In this document: piece after piece, positions 13,172 through 20,406 of the stretch
Numbering within the stretch: the stretch's first letter is position 1
How the letters are laid out: each line of letters begins with the position of its first letter
From: an uncultured Flavobacterium sp.
GTDB taxonomy: Bacteria; Bacteroidota; Bacteroidia; Flavobacteriales; Flavobacteriaceae
NCBI RefSeq assembly: GCF_946220915.1
Contig: NZ_CAMIHH010000061.1
Coordinates: 1-20,633 of the forward strand
Reading direction: 5' to 3'
Length of the DNA stretch: 20,633 nt
The notes under the pieces: model-generated
What the model was told of the DNA's origin: nothing
Seen by the model: only the letters and a program-made list of their open reading frames with translations
Databases searched by the model: none
Translations under genes and position numbers: made by a program

Positions 13172-15001
13172 ATGGCTTATAAAAAAATCATCTTACCGTT
13201 GTTGCTGTTGCTGTGCCAATTCGCTTTCGCGCAGAACGATACTATTGTCCAATTGCAGGAGGTTATCGTTTCCGATATGCAGTTGCGCGACTTTTCAGGA
13301 ACGCAGTCAACCGAAAAACTGAACGACTCGGTTATCTCAAGGAACGGGTCGTCGCTTACCTCGCTGCTGCAATACAATACCGTTATTTATTTTAAGGAAA
13401 ATGGTTTAGGCATGGTGTCCTCGCCTTCTTTCCGTGGTACAACGGCATCACAAACAGCCGTGATATGGAATGGAATCAACATTAACTCGCAGCTTAACGG
13501 GCAAACGGATTTTAACATCCTCAATACCCGCGATTTCAGTTCGGTTACCGTAAGGGCGGGCGGGGGGAGCGTCATTTACGGCAGCAGTGCTATTGGCGGA
13601 ACCATCCATTTGGACAATGAACTCACGTTTGGCAATAAGTTCCGGAATGAATTGCGCCTGGATTACGGCAGCTTTAATACTTTTGGTGCCAATTATAACC
13701 TCAGGGCATCTGGCGAAAAACTGAGTGCCGACGTGAGCATTAGCCGTAATAGTTCGGATAACGATTATGATTACCCGGGATGGGATGCAAAGAATGAGAA
13801 CGGTCAATATTACAATACCAGTATTAATGCCGCATTCGCCTACAAGATCAATGATAAAAACTACCTGAAGCTTTACAGTTATGTGTACGATGGGGAAAGG
13901 CATTTTTCGGGTACACTGGCCGCTCCTTCGCGAAGCAAGTACCGGGACATCAATACAAGGAATTTACTGGAATGGGCAGGGTATTACGGACGTTTCGCTT
14001 CCAAAGTAAAGGCTGCATACCTTGAAGAACAGTATAAATACTTCGAAAATCATCAAAATGAAAACTTTACCTTCGGTAAGGTAAAAACCTTCACTGGCAG
14101 GTATGACCTTGCTTTTGACGTATCGGATAAAATGAAGCTGAATGCCATTGTTGACTATACGCAAAACAATGGCGAAGGCTCGGACATTATTTCCGAAAAA
14201 AGGGATATCGGTTCGGGCAGCCTCCTGATGAAGCATCAGGTGGCGCAGAAAATTTACTATGAACTGGGCATCCGCAAGGAAGTTACCAATGCTTATGAAA
14301 GCCCGCTGCTGTTCTCGGCGGGAGCCAATATCGCACTTGCAGGTTTTTACACTGTCAAACTGAATGCTTCCCGTAATTTCAGGATACCTACATTCAACGA
14401 CCTCTACTGGCAAGGTACAGGCAATCCAAACCTCAAGCCGGAAAGCTCGTACCAGGCAGAAATGGGCAACGTTTTCCAATTTAGGAACATCACATTTACC
14501 CTGACCGGCTATTACATTAAGTTGCAGGACATGCTGCGCTGGGTGCCATCAACCGGCGGTATCTGGAGGCCTGAAAATGTGGATAAGGTAAATACCTACG
14601 GCCTTGAGTCCATCCTCAACTGGAAAATGAAAGTCGGTGGGGGGCAGCTGGAGTTTAGCGGGACCTATGCTTACACCGTTTCGCGCGAGGACGGGAAAAC
14701 CGAGCAGCTTATTTACGTACCGCTGCACAAGGCTACCGCATCTGTGGCTTACGGATATAACGGCTTTTCTGCCTATTACCGCCATATGTTCAACGGTGAA
14801 GTGTTTACGAGTTCTGACAATGCTTACGACCTCGATGCGTACAATGTTTCGGGCATTGGCGCGGAATACAATTTCAAAGTGCTGTGCGGACTGGCACTGG
14901 GTGCGCAGGCCAACAATCTCTGGAATGAGGAATACCAAAATGTAATCATGCGCCCAATGCCGGGACGCTACTATAACATATACCTTAACTTTAAATTCTA
15001 A
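13172..15001 (+). CDS. btuB: TonB-dependent outer-membrane corrinoid receptor, BtuB-like (609 aa)
   Basis: Outer-membrane 22-strand barrel with an N-terminal plug that imports corrinoids using TonB energy. The signal peptide covers residues 1-20 (cleavage after AFA). A TonB-box-like segment LQEVIVSD follows. The plug (about 40-150) shows SLLQYNTVIYF, SFRGTTASQTAVIWNGI, and VIYGSSAIGGTIHL. The barrel fills the remainder, with RNFRIPTFNDLYWQGTGNPNLKPESS typical of the family and a terminal Phe (LNFKF) for BAM insertion. There is no carboxypeptidase-regulatory-like N-terminal domain, so it is BtuB-like, not SusC-like. The upstream cobalamin riboswitch and the adjoining importer give the substrate; sequence alone would not separate it from siderophore receptors. 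The next gene follows after 6 bp. Confidence 0.92.
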   Translation: MAYKKIILPLLLLLCQFAFAQNDTIVQLQEVIVSDMQLRDFSGTQSTEKLNDSVISRNGSSLTSLLQYNTVIYFKENGLGMVSSPSFRGTTASQTAVIWNGININSQLNGQTDFNILNTRDFSSVTVRAGGGSVIYGSSAIGGTIHLDNELTFGNKFRNELRLDYGSFNTFGANYNLRASGEKLSADVSISRNSSDNDYDYPGWDAKNENGQYYNTSINAAFAYKINDKNYLKLYSYVYDGERHFSGTLAAPSRSKYRDINTRNLLEWAGYYGRFASKVKAAYLEEQYKYFENHQNENFTFGKVKTFTGRYDLAFDVSDKMKLNAIVDYTQNNGEGSDIISEKRDIGSGSLLMKHQVAQKIYYELGIRKEVTNAYESPLLFSAGANIALAGFYTVKLNASRNFRIPTFNDLYWQGTGNPNLKPESSYQAEMGNVFQFRNITFTLTGYYIKLQDMLRWVPSTGGIWRPENVDKVNTYGLESILNWKMKVGGGQLEFSGTYAYTVSREDGKTEQLIYVPLHKATASVAYGYNGFSAYYRHMFNGEVFTSSDNAYDLDAYNVSGIGAEYNFKVLCGLALGAQANNLWNEEYQNVIMRPMPGRYYNIYLNFKF

Positions 15002-15007
15002 CAGACG

Positions 15008-16081
15008 ATGAAAATCAACAAACTAATCCTTACAGCGTTGGCAGGCTCGCTATTTTTTGTGTCCTGTAACAGCGACGACGATTCGAACGACAGGCCATCG
15101 GGAGCGTATGACAACGGAATGCTCATCATTAACCAGGGCAATTTTGGACAGGGCAACTCCACCGTTTCCTTTCTTTCTGATGACCTGGTGCTGGAAAACA
15201 ACATTTTTGCAGCGGTTAACCCAGGACGCATCCTTGGCGATACAGCCCAGGATATTGGCCTTAAGGGCGACCTCGCTTACATTGTAATGAATGCATCGAA
15301 CAAGATCGAAATCGTAAACCGTTATACTTTCGCCTACGTAGGAACAATAAGCCAGGGGCTTGATAATCCAAGGTACATTGCCTTCCATAACAATAAAGCT
15401 TATGTAACCAACTGGGGCAATGGCGGCGTAACATCCGACGATTATGTTGCTGTTATTGACCTTACATCCAATACGGTAACTTCTGAGATCGCTGTGGCGG
15501 AAGGCCCGGAGCGCATACTTGAAGAGAATGGCAGGTTGTACGTTACGCACAAGGGAGGCTACGGGTATGGTAATTCTGTTTCTGTGATAAATGCCTCCAC
15601 CAGCACTCTTGTAACGACTATAGCTGTGGGTGATGTGCCAAATACGATGTATGAGGATGACAACAGGCTCTATGTTTTGTGCGAAGGCAAGCCATCATGG
15701 GCACCAACCCCTGAAACTTCGGGTAGCCTTGTGGTTATCAACCTTTCAAACAATGCGGTAACCTCTACATTGCCTTTTACAGGGACAAGCCACCCGTCTA
15801 ACCTTGTAATCGAGGATAACAAGATCTATTTTACCGAAGGTTCTGATATCTATACCATGGCGAAAAACGCGACCGCACTTCCATCAGCTCCGCTATTCAC
15901 TACAGAGGAGCAGGGTGTATATGGAGTATCGGCCTTTGCTGTGGAAGATAGCCGTATATATGTTGGCGATGCGACCGACTTTAATTCCAACGGAAAAGTA
16001 TATGTATATCCTATGACTGGTGGTACACCGCAGGAATTAACAGTTGGCATTACACCGGCAGGTTTTTATTTTAACGACTAA
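15008..16081 (+). CDS. surface lipoprotein beta-propeller, BtuG-like (YncE/DUF5074-type) (357 aa)
   Basis: Lipoprotein with lipobox FVSC at Cys20, followed by NSDDDSND. An S-D-D-D run right after the Cys resembles the Bacteroidota lipoprotein export signal, so it should face outward. The mature chain is a YVTN/YncE-type propeller with visible blade repeats: KAYVTNWGNG, then SVSVINASTSTLVTTIAVGDVPN, RLYVLCEG, KIYFTEGSDIY, and RIYVGDATDFNSNGKVYVY. In Bacteroides, BtuG is such a propeller that caps BtuB and binds corrinoid with extreme affinity. Being 6 bp after the receptor under the same riboswitch, this gene is its likely counterpart. Homology at the sequence level is not tested here. Transcription ends at the 16101-16142 hairpin. 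Confidence 0.8.
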   Translation: MKINKLILTALAGSLFFVSCNSDDDSNDRPSGAYDNGMLIINQGNFGQGNSTVSFLSDDLVLENNIFAAVNPGRILGDTAQDIGLKGDLAYIVMNASNKIEIVNRYTFAYVGTISQGLDNPRYIAFHNNKAYVTNWGNGGVTSDDYVAVIDLTSNTVTSEIAVAEGPERILEENGRLYVTHKGGYGYGNSVSVINASTSTLVTTIAVGDVPNTMYEDDNRLYVLCEGKPSWAPTPETSGSLVVINLSNNAVTSTLPFTGTSHPSNLVIEDNKIYFTEGSDIYTMAKNATALPSAPLFTTEEQGVYGVSAFAVEDSRIYVGDATDFNSNGKVYVYPMTGGTPQELTVGITPAGFYFND

Positions 16082-16100
16082 GTTCGATCATCGATTATCA

Positions 16101-16142
16101 TTAGAAAAGAGGGCTGCCTGAAAAGGCAGCCCTCTTTTCTAA
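16101..16142. terminator. very strong bidirectional terminator, 19-bp perfect stem
   Basis: TTAGAAAAGAGGGCTGCCT (16101-16119) pairs perfectly with 16124-16142 around a GAAA tetraloop. The stem ends are A/T runs on both strands, so it can stop the BtuG-like transcript and the convergent S41 peptidase transcript. Confidence 0.88.
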
Positions 16143-16202
16143 GACTTATCCCAGCCCTTTGATAGCCGTAAGATATTATAATGTCAGCATTCAAGTGAAG
16201 CT

Positions 16203-16236
16203 TTTCCCTTCCCTTGGGAGAGGGCTGGGGGTGAGG
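16203..16236. repeat. GC-rich REP-like intergenic repeat
   Basis: CCTTCCCTTGGGAGAGGG followed by CTGGGGGTGAGG is a well-preserved copy of a motif dispersed in many genomes. Its complement, when mis-called as coding, gives the familiar spurious peptide PHPQPSPKGRE, and that peptide is readable here. It lies just beyond the stop of the S41 peptidase gene. Confidence 0.6.
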
Positions 16237-16240
16237 TTTT

Positions 16241-17683
16241 TTACGGTATCGGCTGCAATGTTGCCGAACCCGCAGGCATCTCATCAAGGTACATCTCGGT
16301 GCCGAAGCGTTTCATATTCTTCGAATCTTTAAAATTCTTGTGTTTTTTGAAGGGAGCCCACAGTGGCCTTCCGTTTCCGGTAATGTCGCTAATGGCAGCA
16401 GCAAACAGCGGTTCGCCAGTATCGCCTATAACGCCCAGGTTGCCATAATTCTCCGGCAGTTCTACATTGGGTGCAATGCCTGCACTGTAATCGCCAAATC
16501 CGTCGGCATTTATTGTCTTTACTACAATGGGCTGCATGGCATAGCGGTGGCTGCCATCGCGGTCGTTCCTTGTAAAATCGGGCGAGTCGTAGAGCGTCAC
16601 CGACCCTACGTTTTTTCCCGTTGTAGTATCACCTATTACAACTACGTCAATATAGGGTTTCAGGCAGTTGATCACCAGTTCGCTCGCAGAGGCGGTAGCA
16701 CCGGTGGTAAGGATGTAGACCTTATTGAGGTTAAGGCTATTGATGGAAGCCCCACCTGAAAGCTGGTTGGTAAACAGGTTTACAAGGGCATCGGGGTTAT
16801 TGTCCTCATAGTGTTCCTGCAACTTGTGGTTCCATTGCTGCTTGGCAAAAAGCTCGCCGTTAAACTGCCCAGTGATCATGCTGGCAAGGTAAGTAGCCGT
16901 GCGAACCGACCCTCCTGAATTATAGCGGAGGTCAAGCACGAGGTCGGTAATGTTTTGCGAAGCGAGCTGGCCAAAAGCGGCATTCAGTTCGGAGTCATAA
17001 TTGCTGTAAAAGCCATTGTACATGAAATAGCCTATCCTGTGGCTGCCTGCTTCCGTAACCTGAACATTGTACACAGGGTTCTCGGCATACTCAGCTTTGG
17101 TAAGGGTAACCGTTGTACCGGTAGGGGTTATCGTACCATTGGCATAAGTGGCCAGATTAAGCGTATAGGTATCGGCCGCCAGAAGGCTGCGGTAATTTTC
17201 GGCTGTCAGCTGGGTATCATTTACGCCGTAAAATATATCGCCTCTCTGCACGCCCTTGGCAGCGGCATCGGTATTGGGCAATACATACCGCACATACCCA
17301 AAAACCGTGGTTTGCGTATTATCTGTATATACGAGGCCAAATTCCATCCCATTGCTTTTTGCCACTCCCTGCAGCGCATTTTCCAGCACGCGGAAATCGG
17401 GCACCAGGATGCTCCACCTGTCTACTGTCCCGCGCTCGTAGAGCAGGCTTTCAAATAATGCCTCAGGACCGGAAAAACCTTCAAGGTACGAATTGAGCTG
17501 TCCCTGGTCGGCAAATTTTTCGTCCGAAAGGTCCGGGACATCGGCCTGCCATAAATAATACAGGTTAAGTCCTTTCCATATAAAGTCGTGTACCGGTACG
17601 GCATTGTCATCCATGTCCTCGCATGCCGTAAAGGCGAGCGCGCCAATAAGCAGCGAAGCCATCAGTAATCTGATCTTTTTCAT
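16241..17683 (-). CDS. S41-family (C-terminal processing type) peptidase lipoprotein with PDZ domain (480 aa)
   Basis: Envelope serine protease of the Ctp/Prc-like S41 group, lipid-anchored by lipobox FTAC at Cys21. The acidic EDMDD after the Cys could be a surface-export signal. After an N-terminal helical domain (about 30-100), a PDZ-like domain (about 115-170) includes VLPNTDAAAKGVQRGDIFYGVN. The protease core starts at RIGYFMYNGF and contains LVLDLRYNSGGSV (248-260). The catalytic Ser332 lies in ATASASE and Lys357 in DTTTGKN, with the 25-residue spacing seen in Prc-type enzymes. The C-terminal tail (about 430-480) is polar. It converges on the BtuG-like gene and diverges from the sigma factor gene. 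Substrate unknown. Confidence 0.88.
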   Translation of the reverse strand: MKKIRLLMASLLIGALAFTACEDMDDNAVPVHDFIWKGLNLYYLWQADVPDLSDEKFADQGQLNSYLEGFSGPEALFESLLYERGTVDRWSILVPDFRVLENALQGVAKSNGMEFGLVYTDNTQTTVFGYVRYVLPNTDAAAKGVQRGDIFYGVNDTQLTAENYRSLLAADTYTLNLATYANGTITPTGTTVTLTKAEYAENPVYNVQVTEAGSHRIGYFMYNGFYSNYDSELNAAFGQLASQNITDLVLDLRYNSGGSVRTATYLASMITGQFNGELFAKQQWNHKLQEHYEDNNPDALVNLFTNQLSGGASINSLNLNKVYILTTGATASASELVINCLKPYIDVVVIGDTTTGKNVGSVTLYDSPDFTRNDRDGSHRYAMQPIVVKTINADGFGDYSAGIAPNVELPENYGNLGVIGDTGEPLFAAAISDITGNGRPLWAPFKKHKNFKDSKNMKRFGTEMYLDEMPAGSATLQPIP

Positions 17684-17732
17684 TTAGCTCTTTTTTATAG
17701 AACGTAAATTTAAATATTTTTGATATAGCTTG

Positions 17733-17756
17733 TAACAAAAGTTAGGGGTATTCGTC
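17733..17756 (+). promoter_or_regulatory. ECF-type promoter (TGTAAC-16 bp-CGTC) of the sigma factor operon
   Basis: TAAC at 17733-17736 (within TTGTAACAAA) and CGTC at 17753-17756 are 16 bp apart, the -35/-10 pattern read by many ECF sigma factors. The ATG follows 36 bp later. A housekeeping-type TAnnTTTG (TATTTTTG, 17715-17722) lies just upstream, so two overlapping promoters are possible. This suggests that the sigma factor activates its own operon. Confidence 0.55.
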
Positions 17757-17792
17757 TTCCTTTTATAAACCAATAACAAACCACCATCAGTA

Positions 17793-18308
17793 ATGGATCA
17801 GAAAGAGTTCATAAAAGTGATCTCTCCGTTTAAGGACCGGCTATACCGGCTGGCAAAACGGCTGCTCGTAAGCAACGAGGAGGCTGAAGATGCCACGCAG
17901 GAGGTGCTTGTCAAGCTGTGGAACAACAAGGCGAAGCTGGAAAGCTACTCGAGTGTTGAAGCCTTGGCAATGACTATGACCAAGAACTACTGCCTGGACC
18001 AACTGAAGTCTAAAAGGGCAACCGAGATGCGGATTGTGCACAGCAACTACACCGACCGGCAGGCAGGATTACAGCAGCAGGCGGAGGACAGGGACAGCTG
18101 GGAATGGGCAGAGAGGATAATGGAAAAATTGCCTGAACAGCAAAAGCTGATCTTGCAGATGAGGGACATTGAACAGTATGAATTTGAAGAGATAGCCAAG
18201 GTAATGGACATGAACGAGACCGCAGTGAGGGTGGCGCTGTCCAGGGCAAGGAAGACAATGAGGGAGGAACTTTTAAAAACACACCGCTATGGAACTACGA
18301 ACAATTGA
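17793..18308 (+). CDS. ECF-type RNA polymerase sigma factor (171 aa)
   Basis: Sigma-70-family factor with only regions 2 and 4. Region 2 (about 8-75) includes the core-binding and -10 recognition stretch AEDATQEVLVKLWNN and SVEALAMTMTKNYCLDQLKS. A variable Gln-rich linker follows (about 85-105). Region 4 (about 110-165) has LPEQQKLILQMRDIEQYEFEEIA and the helix-turn-helix ETAVRVALSRARKTMRE. The 3' end overlaps the next gene by 20 bp, the usual sigma/anti-sigma coupling. It redirects RNA polymerase to an envelope-type regulon, plausibly including the downstream DUF4252 genes and itself. Confidence 0.93.
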   Translation: MDQKEFIKVISPFKDRLYRLAKRLLVSNEEAEDATQEVLVKLWNNKAKLESYSSVEALAMTMTKNYCLDQLKSKRATEMRIVHSNYTDRQAGLQQQAEDRDSWEWAERIMEKLPEQQKLILQMRDIEQYEFEEIAKVMDMNETAVRVALSRARKTMREELLKTHRYGTTNN

Positions 18309-18732
18309 AATACTACTGGAAAAATATTTTGACGCAGAAACCAGTACTGCCGAAGAGAAACAGCTGCAGCTGTACTTTTCTTCACCGGATGTGGCGCCAC
18401 ACCTGGAGCAGTACAGACCAATGTTCGGATATTTTGCCCAGGCCGGCACACAGCAATTTGAAAAGCCGCTGCCCTTAAAAGCCAAAAGAAATTACAGGCC
18501 ATGGATATCGGTTGCGGCAGGCGTTGCGGTAATGCTGGGCATGTTTACCGTTTTTAATAACGAAGGGCAGCCTTCACAAAGCGAACTCGGCACCTATGAC
18601 GACCCCGAGGTAGCATTCAGGGAAACGCAGAAGGCGCTGAACATGCTCTCAAAAAATGTAAACGTGGGTGTGGAGAGCGTGAACTATTTAGGAGAATACG
18701 AAAGATCAAGAAAAACAATATTTAAAGATTAA
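18289..18732 (+). CDS. single-pass membrane protein, probable anti-sigma factor (147 aa)
   Basis: Located where an anti-sigma gene is expected, overlapping the sigma gene by 20 bp. The cytoplasmic N-terminal part (about 1-70) is helical: EILLEKYFDAETSTAEEKQLQLYF resembles the start of many Bacteroidota anti-sigma proteins. One membrane helix lies at about 72-89 (WISVAAGVAVMLGMFTVF). An outer, short helical tail (about 105-147) contains VAFRETQKALNMLSKNVN. There is no zinc-finger HxxxCxxC and no FecR domain. The sigma-binding role is inferred from position and topology. The next gene follows after 4 bp. Confidence 0.75.
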   Translation: MELRTIEILLEKYFDAETSTAEEKQLQLYFSSPDVAPHLEQYRPMFGYFAQAGTQQFEKPLPLKAKRNYRPWISVAAGVAVMLGMFTVFNNEGQPSQSELGTYDDPEVAFRETQKALNMLSKNVNVGVESVNYLGEYERSRKTIFKD

Positions 18733-18736
18733 TAAG

Positions 18737-19210
18737 ATGAAAAAGTTTATAATGGCAGCAACTATGGCAATCATGCCGCTTGCAGCCTTTGCCCAGACAA
18801 AAGCATTTGACAAATTCCAGGATGTGGAAGGCATATCTTCTATAACCGTTAATAAGGAAATGTTCAAAATGCTGGGCGACGTTAAAATTTCTGACGATAA
18901 AAAAACGCAAAGCTACCTTGACATGGCAGAAAACATTGAAGGGCTGAAGGTATTTACCACAAAAGAGCAAAAGCACAAAGAAGCGCTCAAGGCATCGGTA
19001 GCCGAATATGTTAAGAAAAACCCGCTTACCGAGCTGATGGCCATGAACCAGGACGGATCGAGGATAACGGTATATGCCGTGCAGGGCAAAAAGGAGTCGG
19101 TCATTAAAGAGGGGCTGATATTCATTGAGGGCACTGGCGACAAGGAACTGGTGCTGTTATCCTTTACCGGTACACTCAACCTGAACGATATTGAGGCCTT
19201 TAAGCACTAA
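18737..19210 (+). CDS. exported DUF4252 protein (157 aa)
   Basis: Secreted protein with signal peptide 1-20 (cleavage after AFAQ or before it). The mature domain is DUF4252 (PF14060), a Bacteroidota family of unknown function. Family signature: AFDKFQDVEGISSITVNKEMFKML, then ENIEGLKVFTTKEQK, a central helix pair, and a closing beta segment LIFIEGTGDKELVLLSFTGTLNLNDIEAF. It is a clear paralogue of the next protein, matching segment by segment. Co-transcription with the sigma and anti-sigma genes (4-bp gap) makes it a candidate envelope-stress effector or sensor. Confidence 0.85.
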   Translation: MKKFIMAATMAIMPLAAFAQTKAFDKFQDVEGISSITVNKEMFKMLGDVKISDDKKTQSYLDMAENIEGLKVFTTKEQKHKEALKASVAEYVKKNPLTELMAMNQDGSRITVYAVQGKKESVIKEGLIFIEGTGDKELVLLSFTGTLNLNDIEAFKH

Positions 19211-19248
19211 GCGCCTTTCCTAAAAAATACCAAAACAAAGAATTTAAA

Positions 19249-19788
19249 ATGATGACCATGAAGAACCTGATGATAGCGATAGCATTCGCATTATTGCCTA
19301 CCCTGTTTTATGCCCAGGTAACGGCTTTTGACAAGTTTGAAGACAAGGCAGGCATTGACAACGTGATCGTGAACAAAAAAATGTTCCAGCTAATGTCGCA
19401 GGTAAAGGCTACCGGTGCCGATAAAGCGAACTACCAGCAGTACATTGACCTGATCAAGAAGCTGGATAACCTTAAAGTGTTCCGTACTTCGAATGCAAAA
19501 TACAGCGCCGACATGAAGGCTACCGTTGATTCGTACCTTAAAAAAAATACGCTGGACGAGCTGATGCGCATTAACGAAAGCGGCAGGAACATCAAGATCT
19601 ATGTGAAGTCGGGCGCATCGGCCTCACAGGTGCGCGAACTCCTCATGTTCATGGAAGGTGGCAGGCAGGAAACGGTAATCATGACACTTACAGGCAATTT
19701 TGACCTTAGCGAAATATCACTCCTTACCGACAAAATGAGCCTGCCCGGTGGCAATGAACTCAAAAAAGCGTCTAAATCCAAAAAGTGA
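19249..19788 (+). CDS. exported DUF4252 protein, paralogue (179 aa)
   Basis: Second DUF4252 copy. The signal peptide ends near FYAQ. The mature part begins VTAFDKFEDKAGIDNVIVN, almost parallel to AFDKFQDVEGISSITVN in the first copy. It continues with KKLDNLKVFRTSNAKY, the helical middle DSYLKKNTLDELMRINESG, and ELLMFMEGGRQETVIMTLTGNFDLSEIS. It has an extra basic Ser/Lys C-terminal tail (KKASKSKK) missing in the other. ATG 19249, 19252 or 19258 could start it; 19258 gives the tidiest signal peptide, but all share the frame. The 3' end abuts the third paralogue's start region. Confidence 0.85.
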   Translation: MMTMKNLMIAIAFALLPTLFYAQVTAFDKFEDKAGIDNVIVNKKMFQLMSQVKATGADKANYQQYIDLIKKLDNLKVFRTSNAKYSADMKATVDSYLKKNTLDELMRINESGRNIKIYVKSGASASQVRELLMFMEGGRQETVIMTLTGNFDLSEISLLTDKMSLPGGNELKKASKSKK

Positions 19789-19793
19789 GAATT

Positions 19794-20339
19794 ATGAAAC
19801 GCATATTGTTATTTTGCCTGATGGCAGTATTTATGGCATCCTGCTCCAGCGAGCCCACACTGCAAAAGTATTATGTAGAGAAAAGTGGAAAACCGGGTTT
19901 TATAAGCCTTGACATTGCCCCAACGGTAATTGATACCAAGAAGATAAAATTATCGCCCGAAGAAGAAACGGCGCTAAAATCGCTGCATAAGTTCAACGTG
20001 CTGGTCTACAAAACGGACAGTCTGGATGTAAACCATGCGAAATACAATACTGAAAAGGACAAGGTAAAATCGTTGGTTAAAGGAGAATATGAAGAGCTTA
20101 TAAAGATAAACAACGGCGCTGGCGGTGCATCGATAAGCACTAAGGGCGAAGGCGAGCACATAGAAGAGTTTGTAGTGTTCCTGCACAACCAGGAAAATGG
20201 ATTTGGGGTAGTGCGTGTAATGGGCGAGGACATGACCCCGAATAACATACTTACCATTGCCGGCCTCATTCAGAAAGCTCCAGATGTACTAAATATGGAA
20301 CAGCTCAAGCCCCTCGAACAGTTAATGACAAAGAAATAG
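19794..20339 (+). CDS. DUF4252-like lipoprotein (181 aa)
   Basis: Third, most diverged member of the set. The lipobox MASC places the lipid anchor at Cys17, followed by SSEPTLQKYYVEKSGKPGF. The mature core keeps the DUF4252 layout: a PGFISLDIAPTVID strand, SLHKFNVLVYKTD, a long helical segment, and a C-terminal strand/helix with FVVFLHNQENGFGVVRVMGEDM. SSEP after the Cys is not a typical acidic surface-export motif, so an inner-leaflet (periplasmic) position is likely. ATG 19794 is preferred over a GTG at 19785 that overlaps the previous stop, because it gives a normal MKR signal start. A strong terminator follows. Confidence 0.8.
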   Translation: MKRILLFCLMAVFMASCSSEPTLQKYYVEKSGKPGFISLDIAPTVIDTKKIKLSPEEETALKSLHKFNVLVYKTDSLDVNHAKYNTEKDKVKSLVKGEYEELIKINNGAGGASISTKGEGEHIEEFVVFLHNQENGFGVVRVMGEDMTPNNILTIAGLIQKAPDVLNMEQLKPLEQLMTKK

Positions 20340-20358
20340 GTTTGTTTAGGTTAGTAGG

Positions 20359-20392
20359 ATCCCCCGTGAGTTTTGGCTTGCGGGGGATTTTG
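20359..20392 (+). terminator. intrinsic terminator of the sigma/DUF4252 operon
   Basis: ATCCCCCG (20359-20366) pairs with CGGGGGAT (20381-20388). TGAG/CTTG extends the stem by four pairs, including wobbles, around a TTTTGG loop. TTTT follows (to 20392). It starts 20 bp after the last DUF4252 stop. Confidence 0.85.
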
Positions 20393-20406
20393 ATCATTTT
20401 ATCAAT

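Noticed and set aside
16078..16287. - strand frame of 69 codons containing PHPQPSPKGRE
   Set aside because: This is the well-known spurious translation of a dispersed GC-rich repeat, and it runs through the terminator hairpin at 16101-16142.
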